Positions 1-12,400 of a stretch of 64,000 nt of DNA are shown here, piece after piece. Position 1 is the first letter of the stretch. Every line of letters begins with the position of its first letter. Source of the DNA: Carallia brachiata (Eukaryota; Streptophyta; Magnoliopsida; Malpighiales; Rhizophoraceae); NCBI GenBank assembly GCA_021464245.1, contig JADCRB010000030.1, forward strand, positions 1,143,376 through 1,207,375. The letters run 5' to 3'. The position numbers and the translations under genes were made by a program. The notes beneath the pieces are model-generated. The model did not search any database and had not been told where the DNA came from. It saw nothing but the letters and a program-made list of their open reading frames with translations.

Positions 1-1705
1 ATCTTTTTTAATATAATAATCTAGATTACTATATACTCACTAAACACCCACTTAAGTATTGTCATCCATATTTTTCCTACAAGTTATGGTATTATCATTA
101 TTTGGTTTGAGTTTAAAGGCATGAAAAGCCAACAAAAACAAGAAAAGAAATATTAATAAAAATGATTAAAAATAATTTTTTGTTTCTATAGTGAAAAAGT
201 AAATAACGAGAAGGAAGAAAAATCTGAAATGACCATAAGTATTTCAAAAATCTGAACATCACACTATTGTTTTTCAAAAGATGAATAATTAATGATTTTA
301 TAAACAACTCAAAGGAGAATTATTTTCTTTCTTTTCCCCCGTCACTTTTTTTTTTTTTTTGAGCGTCAATAAATAACGGCATAAGACCATGTTCAAACTG
401 GAACAATTCAACAAATTGGGCTTTTTATATATTCCTGAAAATTAGACTTCCTCACTCTAAAGACTTTAGGTGGTTTTTTTTTTTTTATTCCATATGCCAG
501 CTATTCTGGCAGAATCGGACGTATGTTATTTTTTTTTTTTTTGTTTTTTTAGTGAAGAAGCGGACATATGTTAGACATGCAACCGGGCCTAGGTTTGCAA
601 AGCAAAAAAAAAAAGATAAAAAAATATCTCACGTTGCACAGAAAAAAAAAATCTCTCTTAAATTAATTAATACATGGTGGCGGACTCTATGCATATGCAT
701 GAGCTTGTAAATAAACTAAGATTAATAAGAAAATGATTATATATAAGAACCCGTGCCATGCTTGGAACATAAATAATATGACAATCGCCGCGGGATTCCG
801 CGAAGCAACCAAAGGGCAATTAAAATTGGATTTTAATTTCGAGAAGAAAAGTACGATGGAGTGGAATAAGGGAAATTAATTTTAATATATAACTTATGGT
901 CTGATTAATCTCTTTTATAACCAAATTTTATAACTAAATAAAAAGTATAACTCTTTTAAATGTAGAAATTAATTTTTTTTTTAAGAAATGTGATTTTAAT
1001 AACAATTGAAAATTAACTGCAACCTTCTATCAAAAAAATAAAAACAACTACAACCCCACTTGGAAGAGTTTTTTTTTTTTTTTTCTCTTTTTCTTTGGGG
1101 TGGGGTTGGGGGCGAGGCAGCTAGTTATTTGAGAAAGAGAAGGAAGGAACCCTGGAAGCTTCGTTAAAAGGTTTGAGGGCCTCCAATTATCAATCCAATC
1201 ATCAACTACAAATTTAACTAATCTTACAAAGCAAGGATCAAGAACGTAACAGAACGTGGATGCATACAATCAATTTTGCCCCCATAAGGGACTTAAACTT
1301 AAAATTCTTTAGTTCTTGAACTAATCGCGACTACGATATGCTATTTTGATTAAAATTTGAAAGCAACGCACAACTAAAAAAATAAAATAGTGAATATACC
1401 CAAAAAAAAAAAAATGAAGTCTTGCCGTTTGACTTGGGCATAACAAGTATAAACTTGAAATGGTGTAGGTTATGAGTATGATCTTAAGTTTAGATCCCAA
1501 TTGATGCATTACATCCAAGTTAAAATCACAATGGTAAAACACCATGCTAACAACCTATGAATTGCGGATTCCCCGTTATAAAAAAATTATCAAAGTTAAT
1601 GAATCCAACCAACCAAAGCAAACCCCATACGTAGTCTACGTACACCACAAAGGCATATAAACAAAAAAGTGTTGTTTGTGTCCCCGGGATAAAAGGATTA
1701 TGCTG

Positions 1706-1729
1706 TGCAGGCAGGCAGGCAGGCAGGCA
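1706..1729. repeat. GCAG tetranucleotide microsatellite
   Basis: About six tandem copies of GCAG, followed by alternating GCAT, in intergenic DNA. It is a simple repeat with no visible role. Confidence 0.9.
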
Positions 1730-2196
1730 TGCATGCAGGATTAAACAAATTAAACGGGCACAGAATCAGGCAGACCCATATCATGTTACTCCTTAACCCT
1801 TTGCCGGGTTCTTCAATTTAATTGTTGTTTTTCGGTATTGAAAATTTTTCCTAAAGGCCTTAAGCAGTCAACGTGTCATCTCCAATGCCTTGCAGCTCAA
1901 GCCCTTGGGAGCATGTACGTTGCCACGTTTCTATTCTAATTTATTTTTTCGCCTCCACAATGCCCTTTGGTCTCACAATAATTACTTGGGATGTCCATGT
2001 ATTTTTTTTGTTTGTATTCCAACAAACCTATTGTTTTGAATTAAATGCCACTGCGAATTTCGCCCAATTTAAGATTTTCTTTGGGAATTAGCCTGTCTCC
2101 CGTCACTGTCGAGGCGTCGAACCACCTACGGATCCGATGGTGTTCAATGAAGATGGCTCCACCAGCCACCACGCCAGATATTCTCCAGGAGATTGA

Positions 2197-2669
2197 CATT
2201 ATTTTACTCTTAAATTTTTAAAATTTTTTTTTAATTTAGTCCTATATTTTTTCTTATTTTTATTTTAGTCTTATAACTATAATTTTAATTACAATTAAGT
2301 CTTTCATAAACAGTATTGTTAGTCAAAATATTAGAATAAGTACTTAGTGGCCTTTACACATTGTCAAAGTAATCTATAGTTTTAAGCCCCGTATTTTTTT
2401 CTCTAATTTGTAAGTTTGTATATTCCATGTAATCTCTGTTCTGCTGATAAGAGTTGATACTTTACTGCATTAAGTGATCTTTGTAAGCATGTAAACAAAG
2501 TATTCACAAATTTTCTCGAGTCAAATACATATTTTAATATTTTGACTAATAATTCTATCTATGTAGGACTTAATTGTAATTGAAATCGTCGTTATAGAAC
2601 TAAAATGAAAGAAAAAAATATGTAGATATAGATTAAAAAAATCCTAAAAAGTATAGGAGTAAAATGGTG
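2197..2669. mobile_element. Foldback MITE-like element with long inverted arms
   Basis: The left arm (about 2197-2337) is an imperfect inverted copy of the right arm (about 2527-2669). Outer ends pair as CATTATTTTACTC with the reverse complement of GAGTAAAATGGTG. Inner parts pair through TAATTACAATTAAGTC against GACTTAATTGTAATTG and AGTCAAAATATTA against TAATATTTTGACT. The loop is about 190 bp with no coding capacity. Long imperfect terminal inverted repeats without a transposase are typical of foldback or Mutator-derived MITEs. No clear target-site duplication was found, so the superfamily is not assigned. Confidence 0.75.
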
Positions 2670-4418
2670 TTAATCCCTATCCTCCGGGGCCATCAAGTTT
2701 ATTGCAAGTTGATGGCTCCATCAGCATTTGTATAATATGAATGCGATTTTGTTCTTCTTCAAAAGTTCATGATTTAATTGCCTTACCAATTGAGCAATTG
2801 GGTGCGGAAATGGAAATGGTAATGGTAACTTATAAAAGGTAACGACAAGTTCTTCAAAAAAAAAAAAGAACTTCAATAATTGAGAATTTATATCCTCAAG
2901 AATTTAAATCTTCATTTCGAATTCTCAAATTTAAAAGTGTTTGATTTTTAATCTTAGGAAAGAGTACAAGAATTATAAATTAAAACAAACCTACTTTCGT
3001 TATGTAATGGATCTCGTAACCAAAAAAAAAAAAAAGTTAACGGAAAAGAAAGGTGATTGCATCTAAAGTTAGAATGTAACATGGTACATTGACAAAATAC
3101 AAGATCAAGCAGTGCACATAATGCCGTAACACTAGAAGAACAGACCTTTGCAAGGATTAGACAGCTAGTGATCCGCAGATTAAAAAATGACGTAATTTCG
3201 GGCCTTGCCCTTCTCATTGACCAAAAAAGAAAAATGACATAATTTATCAAGCATCTTTTACATATTTGTCGGCCGACTATGACAAACAGCGTGCTAATTT
3301 CAAACGGAATAGGTAGATAGATGCAGTCAAATTAACAAGTCTCAAATTTATATATTGTATCTTTTTCACAATTTTAGATTTTGATTCAAAATTATCATTA
3401 AAAGTAAAAAAAATTATAAAATATATAACCATGATTGTGATAATTTAATTAAAAAAAACTGCATCGGAAATATTGTCAAATTAATTGCTAATAGACAAAC
3501 ATTGTCAAATTAATTGCTAATAGACTTCATTTTCAATACACTTCCGATATCAATAACCATAAATGAGCGGTGCATCGCCCAAGGTAGTGGGCATTGGCTG
3601 CCAACCATTAGAAAAGGGTTGTCCCATACGCAAATGTCAGCAGTAACATATCATCATTTAACAAAATTCAATAATTATTATTATATTTTTATTTTGTTAC
3701 TAAATAAATATTATTACATAACATTGCTCTTAAGAAAAATAAAAAAAATAATCTATCAAATATTATTAAATAAATTATATAATTATTTTTTTATTATTTA
3801 AAATTAAGTTGTTAATATATTTTTTTTAATTTAATTAACGGCTCATACTAATTTGAGGTATTTGTTATTTTTATTTATTTTTTTGATATAATTTATTTAT
3901 AATTTTGTATTGTACAAATTTATTTTTTATTTTTTAATTTGCATGCATCTCACTTATTGAGTCATTTAAGATTATATATAAATTATGCATACTAAAAAAA
4001 GGATAAGTCAAATAAAAAAAGTCTACATAATTAAATACAAACTTTCTATAAAAGACTGAATTATTAAATCGTAAAAATTATATTAAATTATAAAAAAAAT
4101 AAAATAAATTAATTATATATTTTTTTACATATCCTATTAAATATGAGCAAGAGGAATGGTCTCAATTTTAATTTTTTGAAGCTCAAGTTCCTAAATTTTG
4201 TTTTTTATTTTTTAAAAAAAGAATCCAAGAGAGTTCCATCATTGTAATATCTTCGACAGGAGAGGGGTTATCTTGAACGACAACACTAACACTTATACAT
4301 ACAACCTGTCTCCAACGACTTTACAGGCTGGCAAGCAAACCCTTTGGCCTCATCACAAAACGACAAGTCTGACATGGAAACCAGGTGCAGCTTACGAGGC
4401 ACTCTGGCTCTCCTAGGC

Positions 4419-4425
4419 TATATAA
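4419..4425 (+). promoter_or_regulatory. TATA box of the PADRE gene
   Basis: TATATAA lies 141 bp upstream of the start codon, in a locally GC-richer stretch. This position predicts transcription starting near 4450 and a 5' leader of about 110 nt that includes a poly-A run near 4490-4505. It is the clearest core promoter in the window, but the transcription start itself is inferred. Confidence 0.6.
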
Positions 4426-4565
4426 GACGCAGTCTCATTTCTCTCCAAGCCTAAAGCAAAAACCAGAAGGTTTCAAAATTTGACTTACCAAAAAAAAAAA
4501 AAAAAGTCAAATTCAAAAGCTGTTTTTTTGATCCGAAATTTGGATAAAACTCCAATTTTTCTGTT

Positions 4566-5063
4566 ATGGGTAATTGCAGTTCTTGCAAATCGGCTCACGT
4601 AGCGACCGCGAAGCTGATTCTACAGGACGGCAGATTACAAGAATTTCCGTACCCAGTTAAGGTTTCTTATGTCTTGTCAAAGAATCCCACGTATTTCATC
4701 TGCAATGCTGACGAAATGGAGTTCGACGACGTCGTTTCCGCCGTGAGCGACGAGGACGAGCTCCAACTGGGTCAGATCTATTTCGCTTTGCCGTTGAGCC
4801 AGCTGAAGCATCGGTTGCCAGCGGAGGAAATGGCTGCATTGGCCGTGAAAGCCAGCTCCGCCTTGACGAAAAGTGGCTGTCACCGGAAAGGGATGTCGCT
4901 TGTGGACTTTTCTGTTCATAAGAATGAAAAGTCTTGCAGGAGCGTCACGGTGCCTGCCGTCGGAGCCGGCGGCAGGGGTTTTCGCCGTAATGGTGGTGCA
5001 TCCGTCAGAGGGGGCGGCGGCAGGAGAACATTTACGGCGATCTTGAGTGCAATTCCTGAGTAG
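4566..5063 (+). CDS. PADRE (DUF4228) domain protein
   Basis: A single-exon gene of 165 residues. It starts MGNCSSCK, which shows a glycine at position 2 followed by nearby cysteines. This suggests N-myristoylation and palmitoylation, and so membrane attachment. Residues about 14-100 fit the PADRE/DUF4228 family of small plant proteins: a strand-like region rich in FPYPVKVSYVL, then NPTYFICNADEME, then the LGQIYFALPLSQLKHRL core and an alanine-rich helix. The C-terminal third is basic and rich in Gly and Arg. Family members are often induced by pathogens and abiotic stress; their biochemical role is unknown. A TATA box lies at 4419-4425 and an AATAAA at 5077-5082. The gene resembles At2g23690 and At3g50800 by my recollection. 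GC content is clearly higher than in the surroundings. The start is secure because the MGNC motif is a family hallmark. Confidence 0.93.
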   Translation: MGNCSSCKSAHVATAKLILQDGRLQEFPYPVKVSYVLSKNPTYFICNADEMEFDDVVSAVSDEDELQLGQIYFALPLSQLKHRLPAEEMAALAVKASSALTKSGCHRKGMSLVDFSVHKNEKSCRSVTVPAVGAGGRGFRRNGGASVRGGGGRRTFTAILSAIPE

Positions 5064-5814
5064 GGGTGGTTTGGAAAATAAAAATGTGTAGGTGTAAATT
5101 TAGGAAAGATAAATAGAAATGGTCTTTTTGGTGTTTGATTGTTGGGTTGGTACAATTCCTTTGTCTATCACCCATTTAAGGGTTGTATGACAATTTTTTA
5201 CCCCTAGATGAATTGATGAGCTGCACAGAAAATAGTACTTAATTTTAACTTTCCAGTTTTTTTTTTTTATTTTTTATTGCAAGCAATTCAAATTCAGGCA
5301 CAGAATTAAGACACAAGTCATCAAAAAGGAAATTAGAAAATAAAAGAAAAAATTGAAAAAAAAAAATCTTTGTTCAAAATCAAATTTCAGACAACACTAA
5401 AACATTTAAGATTTAATTTTTGAAAAAAATGAATAAAAAGTGTTCTTGACTAAATAATTTTCTTTCCATCTATCAGAGGCCTTTCAGGTTATACTCTTCA
5501 TTAGTTCATTGTGGATTCTAAAAAAAAGAAAAAGAATTCAAAAACGTGTTGAATGGTTGGGTATTATATGGTTGCGAAAGAATAGAAGTTTTGTTCTTTA
5601 ATATTTCCTGATATCTTTCAAGGCTTGAAAAGGATGAGAAATGTAACCGTGTAATCGGGAGTTAAACTTATTATTTGATTAGAGTGTAAAGGGAAAATAA
5701 TGAAATATAGGAAAAAAAAAAACATTCTTGAATGGCTGTGTCCTAGAGAAAATCAAATTCTGTTGTTATATGAAACGGATAAGAGACAAATAAGTGAATA
5801 ATGAAAGAGCCAAA

Positions 5815-6178
5815 GGGGACGTTTGATTAATGGTTTAGAACCCGAATAGGAAATAAGTGGAATAGGAAATGAAATGACTTATTTAATAACATGATTAATT
5901 TATTTAAGAATCAAAATTAAAATTTTTTGTAGTTGTTTATTACAGTTCAAAATTGGAATCAATATTAAATATACGATTATATGTATTTCACTAAAAATGA
6001 ATAACTGCAAATACAAAAAAATTATAAAATTATGAATATCAAATTATAAAATTATAAAATACAAAAAATATTGTAATGTAATTTAAAATTAAAATATTAA
6101 ATAACCATAAAAATAAAATCAAAATTATAATAAAATAATTATAATAATATTATAATAGTAATAATAATAATAATAATA

Positions 6179-6217
<39 letters not shown>

Positions 6218-6791
6218 TACTCCACAATAATAACCATGAATATAATTAACATACAATTCTAATAATAATAATAATAATAATAATAATGTTATTATTATAA
6301 TTGAAATGATATTGTAGAGATTGTAAAATATTTAATAATTAATAAATAAATTATTATTTTAAAATTATGAAATTGTTATGCCAATAATTTTATTATTTAT
6401 AGTTATTATTACTATTATGAGAATATACATATTAATATTAATATTTATAGTTTAAATATTATCTTAATTTTTGAAATATTTAATTTTATCATAATATTTA
6501 AATATTTATTATCATTATAATTAATTATTACAATAATTATTATTGTCAATATTAATCTGTAAGATTTATTTTTACTATTTTATTCTGAAATATTTTATAA
6601 AAGAAAAGAGACAACGAGAAATGAAAATGATTAACTATTTAAAAGTGAAAATGGTGATATTCATACATGGGAGAATCTCATTCTTAAAAGTAAAAAAATT
6701 AAAATGAAATTTTTTTAAATTAAATATTAAGAATGAGAATCATTCATTTTTATTCTCATTTTTAAATACAAATTATCTAACCAAACACCCC
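5815..6791. mobile_element. GGGG-ended MITE-like element
   Basis: The left end reads GGGGACGTTTGATTAATGG. The right end, reverse-complemented, reads GGGGTGTTTGGTTAGATAA. These are imperfect terminal inverted repeats of the common plant GGGGYGTTTGGTT type. The interior of about 950 bp is AT-rich and noncoding, and includes a TAA/ATT palindromic microsatellite. The ends resemble those of hAT-like MITEs. The expected 8-bp target duplication is not evident, so the assignment is an inference. Confidence 0.6.
6160..6217. repeat. Palindromic TAA/ATT microsatellite
   Basis: A (TAA)n run switches directly to (ATT)n, so the tract is self-complementary and could form a hairpin. A second (TAA)n tract lies at about 6264-6288. 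Both fall inside the 5815-6791 element. Confidence 0.9.
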
Positions 6792-7531
6792 GAAATAAGA
6801 AGCGAAAGACGAAGTGTGCATTTGGCAACCTAATGCAAGCTAATAAAAATGTATCGTTTTTGTTTTCCGTTTAGTGCTTTTATTTATGTTTTCAAGTGGC
6901 TTAAAACAGAGTCTTATCATAATTTTTTTTTGGCCCTGGCAAGCAAAGTAGCATGCGGTTACTTTGCGAAAAGCAAAAATAAGTTCTTCATCTCACGTTA
7001 TTAACGTGAAAAGTCTCTAAACGATCTTGCTAATATGAGAGTCACAAAAAATTTTTATAAACAAAACGAAAAGAGTAGTGAATAATTTTTCTCTACTACT
7101 AGAGGTTTCTTTCCTTTTCTTTTCACATAATGATAATTCAAACTTCAATCCAAATCCCAAAAAACAATAATACGGCTTTGAAATGTGCCAGAAAAAGCTT
7201 CATAAAATTATTAAGTGGTATTTATATGAAAATGTGCAACTTGCAAGCTGACTTGTTTCAATCAAACTCAGGGCGATGGATGGAACATCCCTTGGAAGGA
7301 CTATGCAGTTTTATAAGCAATTATGCGCACCAAGCTCTAAAAGCTCCCTGTTTTTCTCCCTTATAGGTGTATCTGGTACAAATCCAAAATGGTGGCCAGC
7401 TGGGAGAATCCAATGCCAATGCCTACATGTGACATTGAAAGTGCAGAGCAATTACCCACAAAAAAGAAAAAGGTGGAGCACGTTGGCTTTTGTTTTACCA
7501 TGCATGAGTTAAACAAGTGGGAATTAAAATA

Positions 7532-7876
7532 TGAGAAAAGCTAAGTATATATAAAAGTAGTTTATAAAATTGATATGCGAGATCTGACTCACTTAATTGA
7601 AAAAAATATATTAAATTTAAAAAAATAGATAAATTATTATATTAATTATATATTTTTTTATACTGTACAATGCGTGACAACGTTGTCTTTCCTTAAAATA
7701 TCGGGTAAGACTATACAGTCACGTATTATTTGATATGCGAAAAAAACATAATTAATCTAATGATTTATTTATTTTTTTATTCTTTTAAATTTAATATATT
7801 TTATATTATTTAATAATTTAAATTTCTCATATTAACTTTATACCTATTTTTATATATACTATACTGATTTTCTCAA
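7532..7876. mobile_element. AT-rich foldback element (MITE family)
   Basis: The left end TGAGAAAAGCTAAGTATATA pairs with the reverse complement of the right end, which reads TGAGAAAATCAGTATAGTAT. Both arms continue with related sequence (TATAAAAGTAG and TATAAAAATAG, then a GATATG motif). The arms meet near 7690-7710. The sequence motif of GATATGYGAGAT followed by A/T stretches reappears near 37490-37630. This suggests a dispersed non-autonomous family. No protein is encoded. Confidence 0.6.
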
Positions 7877-8080
7877 AAAATATATAGCATTGTTAGAGGA
7901 AAGAGGACATTTTGATTGTTTGTTACCAGAAACGTGCCAATTGATCTCTTATTGGAGCGAGAGCGACAACGGTGGACTAATTTTTTGAACATCAGTATGG
8001 GCAATTTTGGTGGGTCCTCCGTCAGCCTGTTTATATGGATTGTCCATCATGCGCGTCACTGTAAAGAGTATGGACGCTGA

Positions 8081-8570
8081 GAGTGTGTTTATTTGCTGAC
8101 GAAAATAAAATTTTAGATATTATTTATTGAGGATAATAAAATTTTAAAATTTTATTTTTAATTATGATGTTTGGTTGTGGTGTTCAAAATATTATTCTGT
8201 ATTTAGTGAAATTAAATAAAATAAAATATTTTATTATTATTTTATTATTTTTCACTGTGCAAACAGTGAAAATATTATTATTTTCTTACTTTTTACTGTG
8301 TAAACAGTTAAAAATTTTATTATTTTATTATTTTTTTACTGTGTAAACAGTGTCAACACAGTATCAAAACAGTGCTCCCCACATTTTCCCACGGAAAACG
8401 ACATCCGCTCAGCTCAATTCGAACGGACGTCGTTTTCCATAAATGCATGCAGTTTTCGTCCAATGAACTAACATTTAATTTTTCAAAATCTTTCAAATTT
8501 CTGACCCCAAACACTGAAAAATGTTGAAAATCAAATACGGGAATTGAATTTCCCTCAAACAAACACACCC
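8081..8570. mobile_element. MITE with GTGTGTTT ends and internal CACTGT/ACAGTG repeats
   Basis: The left end GAGTGTGTTTATTTG pairs with the reverse complement of the right end, GGGTGTGTTTGTTTG. The interior contains at least three copies of a motif of the form ACTGTGYAAACAGT, itself an inverted repeat, spaced by ATTATT-rich sequence at about 8250-8352. No target duplication was recognised. Ends and interior are in keeping with a hAT-type MITE; this is inferred from form only. Confidence 0.6.
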
Positions 8571-9039
8571 TAAGAAAGCAGCGGATATGTTACTTTGAGC
8601 GCAGAATAAGTGAGAAATTGTTTTTGTTTTATTGTGGCGAAAAAATTATTGTATAAATATTTTTTAAAAATGTATAGAAGACTAAGGTAAACATGTAAAA
8701 AATAATTTTGTAAAGTAAGAGAATAACACGGTTCAAATAACTTACAACTTATGAGGCCACACATACTATTAATAAATTAGACTCAAAGTCTATTAATACA
8801 TAATCTTCTAACGAGAATACAAACTGACAAACAATTAAACTTATTTAATCATAAAGAATTAATTAGATTTAATCTAGTCGAATAAAATTATCAATAACAG
8901 TGCATACTGTTCCTTGGCGAACCTGTAATAGAAATTAATGGAATATATTTGACACTGATTTTCTAAAAAGCTAAACTACAACCCATGTAATGGCAACAAC
9001 AAAAGACTGATCTCAAAATTACTTAGCCAAAACCATCCT

Positions 9040-9660
9040 AAACAACTCCAAATGAGACAAAAGAGCTAGTGTCTGGCGGGGGCACAATGGCTCGTTGGAG
9101 GAGAGCGGTAATGACACTAGTGGGGAAAGCAGCAATGGAGGCAACGCTTACTTTAACTATAGCAAAACCGGCTATAGTGAAGTCGTTGACGACCGATACG
9201 ATGGTGTTGGTAATAGAGATAGTGTCGGAGGCGATGGTGTCAATGGAGGTTGCTGCGACGAAGATGGTAGCATTAACAGTGGCTTTGGCAAAGGATAAAC
9301 AAGTTAAAAAGACGGCTAGTCACCCAGAGATGCAAATCTAGGGCTAAGAAGGTCGTGGGAAGCTTTATTTGGGCCAAATCTGAAAAAAGGTGAAAAAAAA
9401 TGTCATTGCAGTTGGAGGAAGAGATGAGGATGAAAGGGAGTGGGAGAGGGGAGAGCGGACAAAGAGAGGATGGTGAGGAGGAGGAGAAGGGAGACGTTGG
9501 GGTTGAAAGTGGTTGGTCGACAGTAGTAGCTAGCCACTACCACTAGCCAAGGATAGGGTGGCGTTTGGTTGGGCAGGTGATCAGAGGGAGAGTTTTAGAG
9601 AGGAAGACTTTTAGAGACAGAAAGAAAAGTGTTCAGAGAATGAAAAAGTGAGAAATTGTG
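9040..9660. other. GC-richer island of unknown origin
   Basis: A compositional island within AT-rich DNA. On the plus strand it is purine-rich, with many GATGGTG, GGAGG and GAGGATG words, and it carries two overlapping short open frames with no recognisable domain. It could be a decayed repeat or a captured gene fragment. I do not recognise a product and do not call a gene. Confidence 0.4.
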
Positions 9661-12400
9661 GTTCACGAGACACCTGTAGTTGGTAGATCTAATTTCGAAA
9701 CAAACCATTTGTTAATTATTAATCTTATTTATTTATTTTTATTAATAATTATAACATGTATATAATCCTAAATTACATAGATTTATTTTATCATTCTTTT
9801 CATTTCAATTGAATTTTATTTACTTTTTACTCATATTTAAAATTAAATTAATTTGATTCATATTTTAAATGAAATTATAATTCCCCTAATAGGAAGATAA
9901 TGGCTTCTTTTATGAAAAAAAAAAACAGAGAGAGAGAGAATGAGTGATAAACATAAAAATATTATGTATATATATGTGTGTATTTACCACCGCCTCAATC
10001 TTTTGAGTTTTTTAAAAATAAAAAAAAAAAGAAAAAAAAACTCTTGCGGAGTCTTTCTTGACTCATAAAATGTAGAATTATCATTGTGTAGCTCTAAAAA
10101 ACAAAAAATCGTTCTACAAAGTTCCTCCTTATCTTATACCTATCTATGTCAAAATTATTTTTTCTCCCTTAAATTAGTTGAAAAAAATTCAAGAGATTAA
10201 GTCGTGATAAATAGAGTTTGGTCAAGAAAATAAGATGACCAGCAGCAACATTTGGCTTGTAATACTAGTTTGTGGCCAATATTATGATCACTTTTTTTTA
10301 TTTTTTTGTAAATGATAATTCATATTGCTTGTAAGAAAATTGAAATAATTGGAACACCTGCATCTCGAGCCCCCAGTCTGTATCGCTTGTATTACTAATG
10401 AGTTGTATCAAGATAGTATACGTATCTGCTGTTCTCAATCTACGCAATGGGTCAAAGGCAAGATGACTGCTCTGTCCCAAAAAACAGAGTAAAGCTTGAA
10501 CAGTGTAGGCCCATATTTTTGCACCAAGCAACAAAAACAGATAAAACCAAGGTCCATATTGGTGCACCTTAAAGTTTTAACAGGCCTTATAGATATACCA
10601 GAGGTTTGGGTTTTTGTATACATACCCAATAGAGCATACTGGCTGAGTCGTCCAATGGGGCTGTCGTCCCAGGAAATTTTCTCTCGTGAAAGATGGTCAT
10701 AGACCCTTCAGTAGTCACCTTCCCAGTTCCCAGTTTTGCTTAATTAAACCAGTCAAAGCAGGCGTGCGACCTTTTGTTTTTTTGGGCTCTAAGGAAATTT
10801 TCAGAAAAATTTTTGGTAATGCAACTAAATAGATTCATTATATAATCACATCGATTGCAAGTACAATCCAAAAAAGAAAAAAATGATCACTATTTTTTTC
10901 ATTACACAATGAATTAATAAAATTGTAGAAAGTTCTCAATTCGTTGCATTATAAAAATTTTTCCAACAACCTTTTTTCTGGTCATTTGCTTTTCTTTTTT
11001 ATTAATAGAAGAGTGCTATCTTGATGCAAGATAGATGCGGGTGAAGGGAAAGACTGGTTACTTTTTGCGGACCAGCTTGTGTAAAATTGTCGATAAAAAA
11101 TGGCCACCAGGCCACTTCTTAAAATGTAAAGCCAAGTAGCCAACTACCAAAAGAATTTAATTGTGAAGGAACCTAGCAGGCTTCAAGGCAAACTGGTCCC
11201 TCATTAAAGATAATCTAAGAGCCCAATCAAAGCTCCTAGCATCTCTACACTACACTCTTATTTCTCTGTTCGTCTCCAAATGGATTTCAGTGACCACGCT
11301 CACGTCGCCACAAGGACATACTATTATTAGAGATAGCAAGCTAATTGATTTTTAATTTGATTTATTTTTTTAATAAATATAATTTAATTATACTATACAA
11401 TAAAAAAAGTTTATTTAAAATAAAAATATGAAAAAATAAATTATTTAAAATAAATTTATAAATAAATTATACTTATTAAAAAAATTGAATGAAAATAATA
11501 AATATTGTTAAATATTACATTTATATATTTAGTAGCGGAGTTTGGCTTTAGTAGCTCTAAATAAATTCCGGGGACCACCAATCTTGACTTCATACAGGTT
11601 TTCAAGTCACTTTTTGCCTCATTGTCAGTATCCTGTGCGGATCGAACAATCAGACTCGCATGGTATCCAATAACTGCAGACCGAGACAAACAAAACTATT
11701 TATATCTGCTCATTGATGGAATGCAGATTGTGGTAAAAATATTTGCCTTTTTTTTTCTGTGAGAAAAAAAAAATACGTGAGAAAAAATTATCTTAATCTA
11801 GAATCAGAAGAAATTGTAGGTTTTAAAGAAAATTTATATATTATTGACCAAAAAACACAGTCAATAAGACTCAAATTTTAAATATCTTTTTCAAGTAAAA
11901 TTTCAAATTCTTATCAACTAAACCAACTTTCCTTTAACAAAAAAAACATTTGCTTTTAAAAACTCGAAAAGATTAAAGTAAAAATGGTGAACAGATAATA
12001 GCCCATCCTGTCCAAAATAAGTAAGCCGCCCAAGCTCCCACACTGAGTTCTGGGAAAGAATCGGATGCAACTTTTACCCTTATTTTTGACCCCAAAAAAG
12101 CTGTTTTCAAGACGAGAACATCTGACCTCCCCACCGTGTCCGCAGATTGTCTATTTGTCATGAACGAATAATTTGATATCTTTACCATGGATACACAAGT
12201 CACAAGTACCCCAATTACATTGCACATAATGATGAGATTTCACGACATTCAACAACACAAAAGGCCACATTGCTCCATTCTAACATTTCCAGCTGCATCT
12301 TCTACTATATACAAGGAAAAATGGGGAAGTTGTATCTATAGAAAGCTTAGAACAATGCGGCGGAACACGGTATCAGTAGCTTTTTGATGCTAATAAGAGA

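Larger units (their letters stand above)
1..4418. other. Intergenic region upstream of the PADRE gene
   Basis: AT-rich intergenic DNA with many poly-A and poly-T runs and no convincing gene; the short open frames look random. It holds a GCAG tetranucleotide microsatellite near 1706-1729 and a foldback element at 2197-2669 (listed separately). A 25-bp direct duplication lies at 3472-3496 and 3501-3525, separated by four bases. A very AT-rich stretch runs from about 3660 to 4150. The promoter of the PADRE gene occupies the right end. Confidence 0.7.
5064..12400. other. Intergenic region with clustered MITEs
   Basis: 7.3 kb without a supported gene. It contains three terminal-inverted-repeat elements (5815-6791, 7532-7876 and 8081-8570, listed separately), a palindromic TAA/ATT microsatellite, and a GC-richer island at about 9040-9660. 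The rest is AT-rich with short random open frames. The final 500 bases precede the stop of the DUF547 gene and probably include its 3' UTR. Confidence 0.7.

Noticed and set aside
9069..9341. 90-codon plus-strand open frame and an overlapping 67-codon frame
   Set aside because: No recognisable domain, composition driven by repeated GATGG/GGAGG words, no splice or promoter context. Kept only as a compositional island.
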